Origin: Methylococcales bacterium
Lineage (GTDB): Bacteria > Pseudomonadota > Gammaproteobacteria > Methylococcales > Methylomonadaceae
Reading direction: 5' to 3'
DNA: 53,134 bases
Assembly (NCBI GenBank): GCA_028714175.1
Contig: JAQTMV010000007.1
Location: 1 to 53,134 of the forward strand
A program made the translations under genes and the position numbers. The notes beneath the pieces are model-generated. The model did no database searches, was not told where the DNA came from, and saw only the letters and a list, made by a program, of their open reading frames with translations. Position 1 is the stretch's first letter. Each line of letters opens with the position of its first letter. Below are positions 8,833 to 17,817 of this stretch, piece after piece.

Positions 8833-9096
8833 ATGCTTATATTCGAGTTTGATGAAAATAATAGTCAGTCCAACTTGAAGAAACATGGAATCGATTTCGT
8901 CGCTGCTCAGTTACTTTGGGATGATCCTGATCTTCTTGAAATACCGGCAAAAACTGTCGATGAACCCCGAGCCCTCATCATAGGCATGATTTCCGGAAAG
9001 CATTGGTCTGGCGTAATTACATACCGAGATGGAAACATTAGAATTATTTCTGTGCGCCGGTCGCGGCAAGAAGAGGTGGACCTTTATGAAAGCTAA
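8833..9096 (+). CDS. brnT: BrnT family toxin
   Basis: 87 aa. FEFDENNSQSNLKKHGIDF, the central DEPRALIIGMI and the end GNIRIISVRRSRQEEVDLY are the BrnT landmarks. BrnT is a RelE-fold ribonuclease that blocks translation and is neutralised by BrnA. ATG 8833 follows the DUF2442 gene by 21 nt. The stop overlaps the brnA start, the standard toxin-first order for this system. Confidence 0.88.
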   Translation: MLIFEFDENNSQSNLKKHGIDFVAAQLLWDDPDLLEIPAKTVDEPRALIIGMISGKHWSGVITYRDGNIRIISVRRSRQEEVDLYES

Positions 9097-9340
9097 AGAG
9101 CTTGACCAAAAATTTGATAACGGAGACGACATCCTGGATTCACTGGATTTATCCAAGGCCAAAAGAGTAATGCAAGATCAAAAAAGGGGCGATGTTGATT
9201 TTCCTGTTTGGATGCTTGAATTATTAGATAAAGAAGCAAGCCGAATCGGAGTAACGCGTCAATCTATCATAAAAATTTGGTTGGCGGAGCGTCTTGAACA
9301 ACTGGCCGCTAACAAAGCATTGCAGCGAACAAGCCGCTGA
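9086..9340 (+). CDS. brnA: BrnA family antitoxin
   Basis: 84 aa from ATG 9086, which overlaps brnT by 11 nt; a longer frame from 9029 reads only through brnT. The C-terminal half DFPVWMLELLDKEASRIGVTRQSIIKIWLAERLEQL is a ribbon-helix-helix domain, as in BrnA, which binds BrnT and represses the operon. The last nine residues (NKALQRTSR) are encoded by an attC-like sequence, so the tail is probably recombination-site readthrough and not antitoxin proper. Confidence 0.85.
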   Translation: MKAKELDQKFDNGDDILDSLDLSKAKRVMQDQKRGDVDFPVWMLELLDKEASRIGVTRQSIIKIWLAERLEQLAANKALQRTSR

Positions 9341-9354
9341 ATGCAGCGTTTACA
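9304..9354 (+). other. attC-like site at the end of brnA
   Basis: GGCCGCTAAC (9304-9313) resembles an R'' core and GCGTTTAC (9346-9353) an imperfect R' core. Between them GCATTGCAGCG and CGCTGAATGC form the inner arms with one unpaired G, as in attC hairpins. A C-terminal ALQRTSR-type peptide is a known trace of cassette genes reading into attC. The matching cassette start was not found upstream, so this may be an orphan or decayed site. Confidence 0.5.
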
Positions 9355-9383
9355 ACTTTTAAAACTACGAGAGGAGAAATCTC

Positions 9384-9738
9384 ATGGAACAAGAAGAAAG
9401 ACTGAAGTATTTGAAAATAGCCCTTAACGTGATTGGCGTTTTTGTTCATTGCAGGTCTCCCGGCAATGATGATGTGGATTTGGCCTTCAGGCTGGGGTTG
9501 GACGCCGCCCCAACCCGAGTACGAACACATGATTATGGGGGTCTACGTTACGATGGGTGTGTTTTTGATCCTGGCTGCAAAAGACCCTCTAACTAATACA
9601 AGCCTGATCCGGTTTACGATCTGGTCGAGTATAGTCCACGGCGGTATTATGTTAATTCACGCCATCATTGATGAAACTGATTGGGTAAACCTGGTAGATA
9701 CTCTGTTCAATTTCAAGTTAAATTTTGCTGATACTGAA
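9384..9738 (+). pseudogene. DUF6632-like small membrane protein, frameshifted and interrupted by the IS
   Basis: Translation from ATG 9384 gives MEQEERLKYLKIALNVIG, then the frame shifts near 9436-9447 and continues as FLFIAGLPAMMMWIWPSGW, a Trp-rich membrane protein with segments GVYVTMGVFLILAA and a loop ending DETDWVNLV. I recall this pattern from DUF6632 proteins; that family name is a moderate-confidence call. The expected last transmembrane segment is missing because the IS110-family element begins within about 40 nt after DWVNLV. The open frame runs on into the IS but is not protein sequence there. Two lesions make a functional product unlikely. Confidence 0.6.
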
Positions 9739-10773
9739 CTATTCGGTACATTCTGGAATAGCATAAAAACGGGTGTTGTCGAAAGGTTCATTATGTTTCA
9801 ACATTCCATGGATAGCATGAAGCAGTTTGCGCATGATTGCGCAGACAGCCTGCAAAGGTTTCTTGCCGTTAGCCACGAGATGATGAAAATAAGCCTTGAC
9901 GTGCTTGTCATGCTGTTTAGCGCTCAAGGCTGGAAAATAAAGTGCTGCACGAATATGGCGGTTACCAGCCTTGGATATGCGCGTTTTTTTGTGAACGCTT
10001 TTGCCGGAATCGAAGGCCCGTGGGTCAAGTCCAGCGAATTTTACCCATTCCCTGTGTGTAAGGTCTGGCGGCAGCAACAGCAGTTCGCCCATGAGCGCAA
10101 TGGCACTGGTTTCACCTACGCCTTTGATGCCGATTAGCAAGGCCAGAATTCGTTTAAGTTCGGGATGTTTGCCAATCAAGACCAGTGCCTCAGCCGTTAA
10201 TCGGTCGATGCGCTTCTCCAATTGGGTAAAAGCCAATCTGGCATCCTTCAACACTGCTTTCGGTGTTTCCGATGAAGCGGTTAGTGCATGCAGGTGATTT
10301 TTGGCAGCTGCTTTCTGCCCGGTTAGCGCGTTAATACGGCGAGCAAAACTCCGCAATGCGATGTGCTCATCGGCCGGGCGAGTCCAGCCAACGAAGTCCA
10401 TTCTTGCAGCGTATTCAGCCAAGGTATTGGCATCGACCGCATCGGTTTTGCTGTTTTTCATCAAGACCTTGGCAAAATTATGAGCGGCTTTGGGATTCAC
10501 TACCATGAGTAACACGCCAGCATCATGCAAGGCTAGGCTTAAGTCAAAATGGTAGACACCCGTAGCTTCCAGACAGACGATGATGCCAGGCAGTTTAACC
10601 AGCTTCTTCACCAATCGAATACGATCAGCGGGGGTGTTGGCGAACTTCTGCGGATCAAATGGCTTGCCGTTCTTGCGGATAACCAAAATCAGTTCCTCGG
10701 CACCGACATCAATACCTGCGAAGAGGTCTGGTTTGGCTTCAGGGGCTGTTTCTTTAGATTGAATGGTTGTCAT
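9739..10773 (-). CDS. IS110-family transposase (DEDD recombinase)
   Basis: 344 aa. The N-terminal RuvC-like domain starts FAGIDVGAEELILVI (first Asp), followed by CLEATGVYHF (Glu) and NSKTDAVDANTLAEYAARM (Asp pair). The C-terminal Tnp_IS116/IS110/IS902 domain is visible as LLIGIKGVGETSAIALMGEL and the serine-bearing FDSGKSVHKKTRISKAGNRHIR. The length is typical and the gene appears intact. These enzymes recombine DNA under the guidance of a bridge RNA encoded in the noncoding end of the element. Confidence 0.93.
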   Translation of the reverse strand: MTTIQSKETAPEAKPDLFAGIDVGAEELILVIRKNGKPFDPQKFANTPADRIRLVKKLVKLPGIIVCLEATGVYHFDLSLALHDAGVLLMVVNPKAAHNFAKVLMKNSKTDAVDANTLAEYAARMDFVGWTRPADEHIALRSFARRINALTGQKAAAKNHLHALTASSETPKAVLKDARLAFTQLEKRIDRLTAEALVLIGKHPELKRILALLIGIKGVGETSAIALMGELLLLPPDLTHREWVKFAGLDPRAFDSGKSVHKKTRISKAGNRHIRAALYFPALSAKQHDKHVKAYFHHLVANGKKPLQAVCAIMRKLLHAIHGMLKHNEPFDNTRFYAIPECTE

Positions 10774-10970
10774 AGTGGTTTGTAAGAATAGGTTAAAGAA
10801 AGTAGACTATTCACTGGTTCCCGACCCTGCACATGCACCTGCCTTCCTTGTGTATGCAGGCTCTAAGCCTCGGATACTCCACGGTATGGGTGAATAGGGC
10901 GGGGGCCAATCTACCAGACAGGCTCTGGTTAGTAACCAGTCCTCAGGGTACGACGGCCTCCCATTGAATT
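10774..10970 (-). ncRNA. Candidate bridge RNA region of the IS110 element
   Basis: Noncoding leader upstream of the transposase start. On the minus strand it contains a CTGGTTA/TAACCAG hairpin, a second imperfect stem around GCCTGCATACACAAGGAAGGCAGG, and a stretch GTGAATAGTCTAC close to the gene. IS110-group elements with long left ends encode bridge RNAs here that pair with donor and target DNA. The RNA boundaries and guide loops are not resolved by eye. Confidence 0.4.
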
Positions 10971-11303
10971 GTTAAAGCTTACTTGATCTCCTTGGCACTA
11001 TTTCATTAAATTTAATCATACAAGGAGATGTGCCAGCGCTATTTCTCGTGGCATTTGTTCTCTGGTATCTAATGCCCAAACAGTCTCAAGCATAATGATA
11101 GCCGCTGCTAACAATCGCTTCTCGGTAAAATAAAGCTGCATTCATTCCTAAATTTGTTTTATTTTGCCGTGAAGTGGAGCAGACCTAAAGAAAAAAGGGC
11201 CATAGGACACGCTTTTGTCGCCGTAAGTCAATGTCTCCAGCGTCCCTAACGAAACTACCGGCGCGGTCGAGACGGAAATGGAGATTGCACCTGAAACTCT
11301 AAC
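10971..11303. other. Noncoding stretch between IS and sulfatase
   Basis: AT-rich at first, then mixed. No reading frame with protein character was found on either strand. The remaining C-terminal part of the interrupted DUF6632-like gene was not recognised here. I see no clear terminator, tRNA or promoter. Confidence 0.5.
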
Positions 11304-13551
11304 TCAGCGGACCTTCCGGCAGTCGTTCCCGAAGTTCTGTTCGATGATCTGGAGGTCTTCATCGTCGGTCAGTCCATCGAAGTTGAAGTCATACCAGCTC
11401 GACTCACTATACCCCGATTCGTCGAGGGCCGCGAAAACCCGCCAGTTCTCCACGTCGGTAAAGTTCACGAGGAGGTCCAGGTTGCCGTCCCCCGGGCATC
11501 CTGCATAGTTCGGATTCGTCGGCAGGTGCGGCTCGGTGGCCAGCAGCTGCATCAAGCTGGTGTTCAACTTGTCGAAGTTCTTTTGCTCGACGCGGCTGAG
11601 TCCATCGGGACGCTTCAGTAGGTCACTGTCCTCGTTGTCGAGCTTTGGCAGGGGGGCATTCTCGTCGATCTCGTAAAACTCGCTCTTCGATTCATCTACA
11701 GGTGGATTCGCATTTATATTGTTGGCTGAGCAGTTGGGCACCTGAGACACCACGAGTTTGTAGCGATCGTTGCGAATCGCAGACGCGAAGTCCGGTACGA
11801 TGCTGAAGCCCGGGTCGTCCTTGAACTCGGGAAGCTGACCGACCTGACAGCACGTGTCAAGGTTCGCCGAGCTGCCTTCACCATACCAAACACCATTTTC
11901 GTCCTGGCAAAGCGCCTGCGATGGAAACTGCTGAAGGCATTTCTGTAGAGCTCCCGTGGGAGATGTGAGCGGAATCACGCACGGTCCCGGCAGCTTGAGG
12001 CCTTTTGTGATGTTATTACCGGTCTGCGTGAAGTTGGCCTTGCGGATGCTCTTCGTCTGCGGATGCGTCAGGTACGGGAGCATCGGCTGCGAGTCGAGCA
12101 TATGTGATTTGGGCACGGCTTTATGCACGTCGACGCCGGCAATCTCCCCGAACAGTTCGAACAAGTCGGCGATGTTGACCATAGCTGCGACCTCGCGATC
12201 CGGTGACTGCATTAGAGGTCCGGCAACAATCAAGGGTACCCATACGCCCGTTTGATAGGTGAAGCCCTTGGATCGGGCCGGGTTGAACGGGGTCTTGACA
12301 ACCGGCGCAAAGGAGCCATTGTCGCCCAGAATTATGAGCATTGTGTTGCTCGTTTCAGGATGAAAATCGAGCAGTCCATCGGGCTTTCGGCTGGCCAAGC
12401 CGGTCTCCACGAGTAGTCTGCCTAGCTCGGAATCGAGCGCTTCGATCATCTGATTGCTGAGGGTCATCTGGTCAGGAGATGTAGAGCCGCACTGGAGACC
12501 TGTATTACTTCCGGAGCCTGGCGGTAGTAGCGCAGGCGGAGGCTGTTGATAGGGGGAATGGTCCGACGAGTAACTCACAGTAGCCATCCAGGGCCCGCGG
12601 TGGGTGCGCCGGGTAATCCACTCGATCGCACCGTCGGTCTCAAGCTGAGTTCGGTATTTCCGGGCGGTCACCACACGTGTTTTCGCATCGCCATCGATTA
12701 CGACCAGGGGCGACACGTAATAGCCGTTCAGGTGAGGACAACTCTGGAAACTCGAAAAATCAACATTCGGCCGGCTCGGCTCGCAGAAGTTGGCCGTATC
12801 GAACGGCGGCGTGGCTGCGCAGCTCGCGTTCGGGACGAAGATGCCGCCCTGTTCCAAACACAAGAACCCGGGCGTCAGAGATTCAGGCGTCGGCGAAATC
12901 GGTTTGCAGGAGTTATCCACGAAATAGCAGGCGCCCGGGTTTGCCTCAGTAACGAACCCGCACGGATACGCATTGTCAGGGCCAATACCCCCCAGCCGTC
13001 GTATCAATCGGGTTCGGTGCGCCGAGCAGGAATCCATAGAAATAGTCCCAGCCAAGATCGCGCGGCGTGCGCTCTCCGAAAGGATTGTTGTCCGGCCCGG
13101 CCAGATGGAACTTGCCGAATAAAGCGTTCTCGTAGCCAGCGCCTGCAAGCACACGAGGCGTCGTAACTTCGTATGTGGAAACCCGTGAGTTCGCCAGATC
13201 CTGCGATGTGAGCGCAGTATAGATGTTAGTACGGAACGGATATCGCCCCTCAAAGACGAGAGCTCGACTCGGCGAGCACTCCGGCATCGCCCAGGTATTG
13301 CGGAACTTGACGCCCGTTCGGGCCAGGGTATCGATGTTCGGGGTCCGCGGGGCGCTATCAGCCGACGTGCCTCCGTAACCGAAGATTCGCAACTGATCTA
13401 TCCCTACATCGTCCAAGATGACGAAGAGAATATTCGGCGGCTGTCGCTTCGGTGGACCCTGTTTTTTCGCAGCCGCCGGCCAAGCGGACAACAAGAGAGA
13501 TAATGCCAAGGCGCTTGTCACGGCACACCAGTACTCCATCTGAAGTTTCAT
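11304..13551 (-). pseudogene. Secreted sulfatase with dockerin-like C-terminus, frameshifted at a G run
   Basis: The 5' part (13551 to about 12990) encodes a signal peptide (MKLQMEYWCAVTSALALS, then AWPAAA), the metal site NILFVILDDVG and the sulfatase signature ECSPSRA, whose Cys becomes formylglycine. At 12987-12992 a run of six G on the coding strand shifts the frame; five would join TAGG to IGPDNAYPCG and continue to 11304. The rest holds catalytic-domain sequence (LIILGDNGSFAP, GVWVPLIVAGPL) and ends with CPGDGNLDLLVNFTDVENW and DFNFDGLTDDEDL, two Ca-binding dockerin-type repeats. Start 13551 was chosen because GAGGAGG lies 8 nt upstream. The gene is GC-richer than its neighbours, and dockerin-tailed sulfatases are common in Planctomycetota, so transfer is likely. 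Confidence 0.75.
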
Positions 13552-13781
13552 GTTCATAGCCTCCTCGGCATTTATGAAAAATAAGGATTTCAACGGCTTT
13601 CCTTACCAATCCAGCAAAAACACTACGCTTCTGAATACCTCTTGTTAAACTGAACCTTCTATCTGAAGCCACTGGCAATGAAAGTTGAGTCTGAGGGAGA
13701 GCTTAGACGAAGAAAGCCCATCATTCGTGAATGATTCACCTCTATCCTACGCACATCCATGTACTTAAAACTGATAAGCCG

Positions 13782-15371
13782 CTAGTCCTTTCGAATCAAA
13801 TCGGCAGCCTTTTCAGCGATCATTATGACAGGTGCGTTGGTGTTGCCGCTGACGATGGCCGGCATGATGGAAGCATCGACGACACGCAAGCCGGTAACGC
13901 CATTGACCCTCAATGCCGGATCGACCACGGCCGTTGCATCGACTCCCATCCGGCAGGTCGTGGTTGGGTGCCAAGTGGTGGACGCCGTGCGCCTTACAAA
14001 ATCTTCCAGGCCGGCATCATCTCGTATATCTAAACCCGGGGACAGTTCAGCGCCTCTGATATCGTCAAATGCGTGTCCGTATAGAATTTTAAGATTCCAG
14101 CGTACGCCTGCCACCAGACATCGAAGATCGTCAGTATCGCTGAAATAAGCCGGATCGATACGCGGTCGGTCTAACGGATCAGAGGATGACAACGTGACTT
14201 GGCCGGTGCTGCGCGGTCTGTTGACATAAGCGGTCAGGGCTATGCCGTGACGGTTCGGCGGCCCTGCTTCAGGATATTCGGGTGTTAAATTGCCGAATAA
14301 AAATAATTGCAGATCAGGATAAGCCACATCAGGACGGCTGTTGACAAAGCAGCCCGCCTCCAGAAAGTTTGAGGCTAAAGGTCCCGTTCCAGCGGATTCG
14401 TAAGTACGCGCAGCCGCCGCTTTGTTGGCACTTGGCAACGGCGCAAAGGTCAAAGGCTGTGTCAGTTCGCAGCGCACACGGGCATGAATATGGTCTTGCA
14501 GGTTCTTGCCGACTCCCGGTAAATCCAGCCGCACTTCGATACCGAGTTTTTCAAGCTCCGGGGCCGGGCCCAAACCCGACAACATAAGCAATTGCGGCGA
14601 ACGGAAGGCGCCGGCGGACAAGATTACTTCGGCAGCGGCGTTGGCTTGTTCGACGATGCCGAAACGCAGATACTGCACGCCGATGACGTGATTATTGCTG
14701 AACAACAATTTGGTGGCCTGCGCATGGCTGATAACAGTCAGATTGGGGCGAGACCGCGCCGGGTGCAGATAGGCAACGGCGGCGCTGCTTCGGGAACCGT
14801 CGGCAATCGTCCTTTGCAAAGGCCCGCAGCCTTCCTGCCGCTCGCCGTTAAAATCCGGATTGAAGGCGATACCCGCTTCCTGTGCCGCCGCGATATAACG
14901 CTGAGTCACCGGGCTTAAGTGCGGGTGGCTGGAAACGACCAGCGGCCCTGAGCGGCCATAATAATGATCGGCAAAGGCTTCATTTGTTTCAGCCTTGATG
15001 AAATACGGCAGTACGTCGTCATAACTCCAGCGGGTGTTGCCGAGGTCCGCCCAGTGATCGTAATCGGCGCGGTTGCCGCGTATGTAGATCATGTAATTGA
15101 TGGAACTTGAGCCGTCCAAAACTTTCCCTTGCGGTATATAAATGCGGCGCTCCTGCATATGCGATTGCGGCAGGGTCCGGTCGCTCCAATCGTAGGGACT
15201 GTCCTGCAACTGTGAAAACAGTGCAGGTGTGCGGATAGCTGCCGCATCGTCTTCACCGCCTGCCTCAAGCAATAACACCCGGCAGTCCGGATCTTCGCTC
15301 AACCGGTTGGCAAGGACACAACCGGCCGAACCTGCGCCGACAATAATATAATCAACGATCGGTCTGGGCAT
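13782..15371 (-). CDS. GMC-family FAD oxidoreductase (choline dehydrogenase-like)
   Basis: 529 aa. DYIIVGAGSAGCVLANRLSE at the N-terminus is the FAD-binding motif and LLLEAGGED its acidic partner. GSSSINYMIYIRG is GMC signature 1, and the signature 2 region LSAGAFRSPQLLMLSGLGP follows near residue 250. The C-terminus has the catalytic His region TTWHPTTTCRMG and the Asn-bearing SGNTNAPVIMIAEKAADLI. GMC enzymes oxidise alcohols; the substrate is unknown. The gene is last in a run of minus-strand genes, 42 nt after the lyase. In this locus a sulfonated alcohol such as isethionate is an attractive but unproven substrate. Confidence 0.88.
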   Translation of the reverse strand: MPRPIVDYIIVGAGSAGCVLANRLSEDPDCRVLLLEAGGEDDAAAIRTPALFSQLQDSPYDWSDRTLPQSHMQERRIYIPQGKVLDGSSSINYMIYIRGNRADYDHWADLGNTRWSYDDVLPYFIKAETNEAFADHYYGRSGPLVVSSHPHLSPVTQRYIAAAQEAGIAFNPDFNGERQEGCGPLQRTIADGSRSSAAVAYLHPARSRPNLTVISHAQATKLLFSNNHVIGVQYLRFGIVEQANAAAEVILSAGAFRSPQLLMLSGLGPAPELEKLGIEVRLDLPGVGKNLQDHIHARVRCELTQPLTFAPLPSANKAAAARTYESAGTGPLASNFLEAGCFVNSRPDVAYPDLQLFLFGNLTPEYPEAGPPNRHGIALTAYVNRPRSTGQVTLSSSDPLDRPRIDPAYFSDTDDLRCLVAGVRWNLKILYGHAFDDIRGAELSPGLDIRDDAGLEDFVRRTASTTWHPTTTCRMGVDATAVVDPALRVNGVTGLRVVDASIMPAIVSGNTNAPVIMIAEKAADLIRKD

Positions 15372-15413
15372 TGCTAAATTCCTCTTGGGTGAATCTGGAA
15401 TTACTGTTTATCA

Positions 15414-16928
15414 TTAGCCAACTTCCTTTTTTGCACGCTCCCACAAATCATGTTGTTTCCTTGCAAAATAAATTTTGTTGGCCTGGTTTTTTTCATGACA
15501 GCTTTCCAGTCTTTCACGGCATTCGGCTATCATGTTGTCCATGCAAGGGGTTGCTGTGCCCCCTGGTTCTGTCCGTGCCTGAATTGCGGTGGTAGCATCC
15601 AAAGCGCTTTTGAGCAGTGCTTCAGTGATTGAAAGGCGTTGTCCAAGGACAATTTCACCAAAATTAATCAATGTTTGATGATCGAGTTCCAATATGCTTT
15701 TATGCTGATATTCGCTGGACAGAAAAGCGACCAATTGATGCGCGCTCCTAAAATCCAATCCGCCTTCCTGGACCAGTGTTTCTGCCAGATCGGTCGCCAA
15801 TATCCAGCCGGATTCAACCAATGCCCTGCCTCGATCAGCATTGAAACTGATTTCCCGCAGCACTTCTGTCATTAATGTCACGGCATCATTAACGGTTTGC
15901 ATCGCTTCGGGTAATTCACCGTATATCAACAATCTATTGTCAGGTTGGCCTGAGGGCGTTCTGGCGGAAGCAGCAATTGAGGCTAATACGCCAATCATTT
16001 TATTGGCGACTCCCCGGATATGCGTTAAAGCAAACGGATTCTTTTTTTGCGGCATGATCTTGCTGGCCCGGGCATGCCTGTCATCCAGTTCGACCAGAGC
16101 AAATTCCTGGGTACTGTAGACCTGTAAATCTTCCGCCAGACGACTGATATTGATAGCGCATGTCGTCAGTATTGACGTAGCTTCAATGAATAAATCGGCT
16201 TGCCACATGGCATCACGGGCATGGGGAATCAAACCGTTAAATCCCAATAAATCCGCCATTTGTTGCCGTCCCTGCAATAACCGGGAGCCATTGGTGCTGC
16301 CGCAACCCATAGGGCTCAGATTGAGCCGAACTAATAATGATTCCAGCCGCTCCAGATCGCGCAGCAGTGGATAAGTGAAGCCCATTAAGTAGTGACCGAA
16401 TGTTGTCGGTTGGGCTGCCTGCAGGTAGGTATAATCCGGCATGATGGACAGCTTGTGGTGCTCTGCCTGCTGGATCATTGTCAGGGCCAATGCTATCAGC
16501 GTTTCGGTAAATTCAACGAGTGTGTGCCGCATAACCAGAACAAAAGCTGTAGTAGTCGCTTCCCTTCTGGCGCGGCCAGCGCCTAGCCAGCCCGTTGCAT
16601 CGGTTCGCTCCGCCAGCCAGGCTTCGCGGTTGGTATAAATATCGCCTCTGGCCAGCATCATGACAAACGTTTCCGGCTTTTTTTGCAGTTCGAGTAACTG
16701 TGCCAGTAGTTGATAACCAGCTGATTTCGGGATCGTATGCAGCTCGATTGCAATTAAGGTATGGGCAATATCAGCCAAGCCCATCGCCTCAAACAAATGG
16801 GCCTGATGGCTTAATTCAGCGGCGAATGCTGAATTAATCAATCTATCGGATGGAGCCGTCTTCAGTCTTATGCCGATCTCCAGAACTTTTTCCTGTATTG
16901 ACGCCGGCTGTGGTTCATGGCTGGTCAT
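15414..16928 (-). CDS. Aspartase/fumarase-superfamily lyase (argininosuccinate lyase-like)
   Basis: 504 aa. The superfamily loop is SKIMPQKKNPFALTHIRG, near residue 290, and MPDYTYLQAAQPTTFGHY near 165 is the His region typical of argininosuccinate lyases. No arginine genes are nearby. The start overlaps the end of the ComA-type gene by 14 nt, so the two are co-translated and probably act in sequence. In Xanthobacter autotrophicus Py2 an aspartase/fumarase-superfamily protein (XcbC1) eliminates phosphate from phosphosulfolactate to give sulfoacrylate. I infer the same or a similar reaction here; true argininosuccinate lyase activity is the main alternative. Confidence 0.82.
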   Translation of the reverse strand: MTSHEPQPASIQEKVLEIGIRLKTAPSDRLINSAFAAELSHQAHLFEAMGLADIAHTLIAIELHTIPKSAGYQLLAQLLELQKKPETFVMMLARGDIYTNREAWLAERTDATGWLGAGRARREATTTAFVLVMRHTLVEFTETLIALALTMIQQAEHHKLSIMPDYTYLQAAQPTTFGHYLMGFTYPLLRDLERLESLLVRLNLSPMGCGSTNGSRLLQGRQQMADLLGFNGLIPHARDAMWQADLFIEATSILTTCAINISRLAEDLQVYSTQEFALVELDDRHARASKIMPQKKNPFALTHIRGVANKMIGVLASIAASARTPSGQPDNRLLIYGELPEAMQTVNDAVTLMTEVLREISFNADRGRALVESGWILATDLAETLVQEGGLDFRSAHQLVAFLSSEYQHKSILELDHQTLINFGEIVLGQRLSITEALLKSALDATTAIQARTEPGGTATPCMDNMIAECRERLESCHEKNQANKIYFARKQHDLWERAKKEVG

Positions 16929-17817
16929 TACGTTTTTGTACCGGTTGGGTTGACAGGACTATTGTTTGTTCCATCTGAGTTGTTTCAATCTGGTTGGGAT
17001 CCCAGAAGCCTCCGCGTAATAATTTGCCGGAAACGCGGTTCAGCGTGTCAAAACGCAAGCCGTTACGCAAAGCTTCCAAAGCAAGAACCTGATCTATCGG
17101 AATATTGCCCAGGCCTGCATTGGCGCCGAATTTTTCTATAAAAAATGCCTGCTGGGATTTGAGCGGCGCTTCCCATATCAATAAATCCAGTTTATCGGAC
17201 ATCATTTCAACGATCAGGTCTACTTCAAAACTGTCAACATTTCCCGATTCATCGAAAACACCTACCCCTTGACCGCATTCGCGCCCTTCTATGATGACCC
17301 AGGCTGCGCCCCAGTCGATGTCTTCCAAGGCTTCTTGAGCAATTTGCTCGGAAGTCGGCTGCCGTTTGGGATCTTTTTTACCGACTTCGGTAATCGGAAT
17401 CAATCCTGCATTTAACGCGCATTCGATAATCCTTTTGCGTCTGAACCGGGGAATAGGCAAAGTTCCATCAGAAATTTCCACGGCAGTAAAGCCAAGCTCC
17501 CTGGCATGAGTCATATAAACGCGGCAATGGTGTTCAAGTAGCGCCACTTCAAGCAATGTGCCGCCAGGATAGGTCAGGATATTATGCGCCGCCAGTAATT
17601 GCAGTTTTTCTTGCAACAAGGCTTTGTCCATGAAGACAGAAGTGCCAAAACCAAACTTCCAGTGATCAATGTAATTGGATGCAATCTGCAAGATACTTTT
17701 GGTCTCTTCCAGACTTTTGCCGACATCCATAACCATCGTGCAGCCGACCTTACGCGGTTTTTCCACCCGCGGATTACGCAGGCTTTTTATAATGTTTCCC
17801 CATGCAAGTTCAGACAT
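16915..17817 (-). CDS. comA: Phosphosulfolactate synthase (ComA family)
   Basis: 300 aa TIM-barrel. Family features visible are VMDVGKSLEET near the start, the barrel strands DHWKFGFGTS and YPGGTLLEVAL, then FTAVEISDGTLPIP and ITEVGKKDPKRQP. The later VIIEGRECGQGVG and NAGLGNIPIDQVLALEALRNGL complete the barrel. ComA adds sulfite to phosphoenolpyruvate, giving (R)-phosphosulfolactate, the first step of coenzyme M synthesis in many methanogens and in Xanthobacter. The same product leads to sulfolactate in Bacillus spores. Overlaps on both sides (8 nt with the unknown gene upstream, 14 nt with the lyase) mark it as part of one operon. Confidence 0.87.
   Translation of the reverse strand: MSELAWGNIIKSLRNPRVEKPRKVGCTMVMDVGKSLEETKSILQIASNYIDHWKFGFGTSVFMDKALLQEKLQLLAAHNILTYPGGTLLEVALLEHHCRVYMTHARELGFTAVEISDGTLPIPRFRRKRIIECALNAGLIPITEVGKKDPKRQPTSEQIAQEALEDIDWGAAWVIIEGRECGQGVGVFDESGNVDSFEVDLIVEMMSDKLDLLIWEAPLKSQQAFFIEKFGANAGLGNIPIDQVLALEALRNGLRFDTLNRVSGKLLRGGFWDPNQIETTQMEQTIVLSTQPVQKRNDQP

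Larger units (their letters stand above)
9700..10970 (-). mobile_element. IS110-family insertion sequence (ends approximate)
   Basis: It contains one transposase gene on the minus strand with short DNA after its stop and about 200 nt of structured noncoding DNA before its start. That asymmetry fits the IS110 group proper. Such elements make little or no terminal inverted repeat, so the ends cannot be fixed by eye. The left limit is set by loss of the DUF6632-like frame and the right limit by the end of the structured leader. Confidence 0.7.

Noticed and set aside
9433..10137. 234-codon plus-strand frame
   Set aside because: Its first half is the broken DUF6632-like gene; the second half is antisense to the IS110 transposase.
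15414..16928. Calling this gene argH
   Set aside because: The sequence is argininosuccinate lyase-like, but overlap with the ComA gene and absence of arginine genes make the name misleading.
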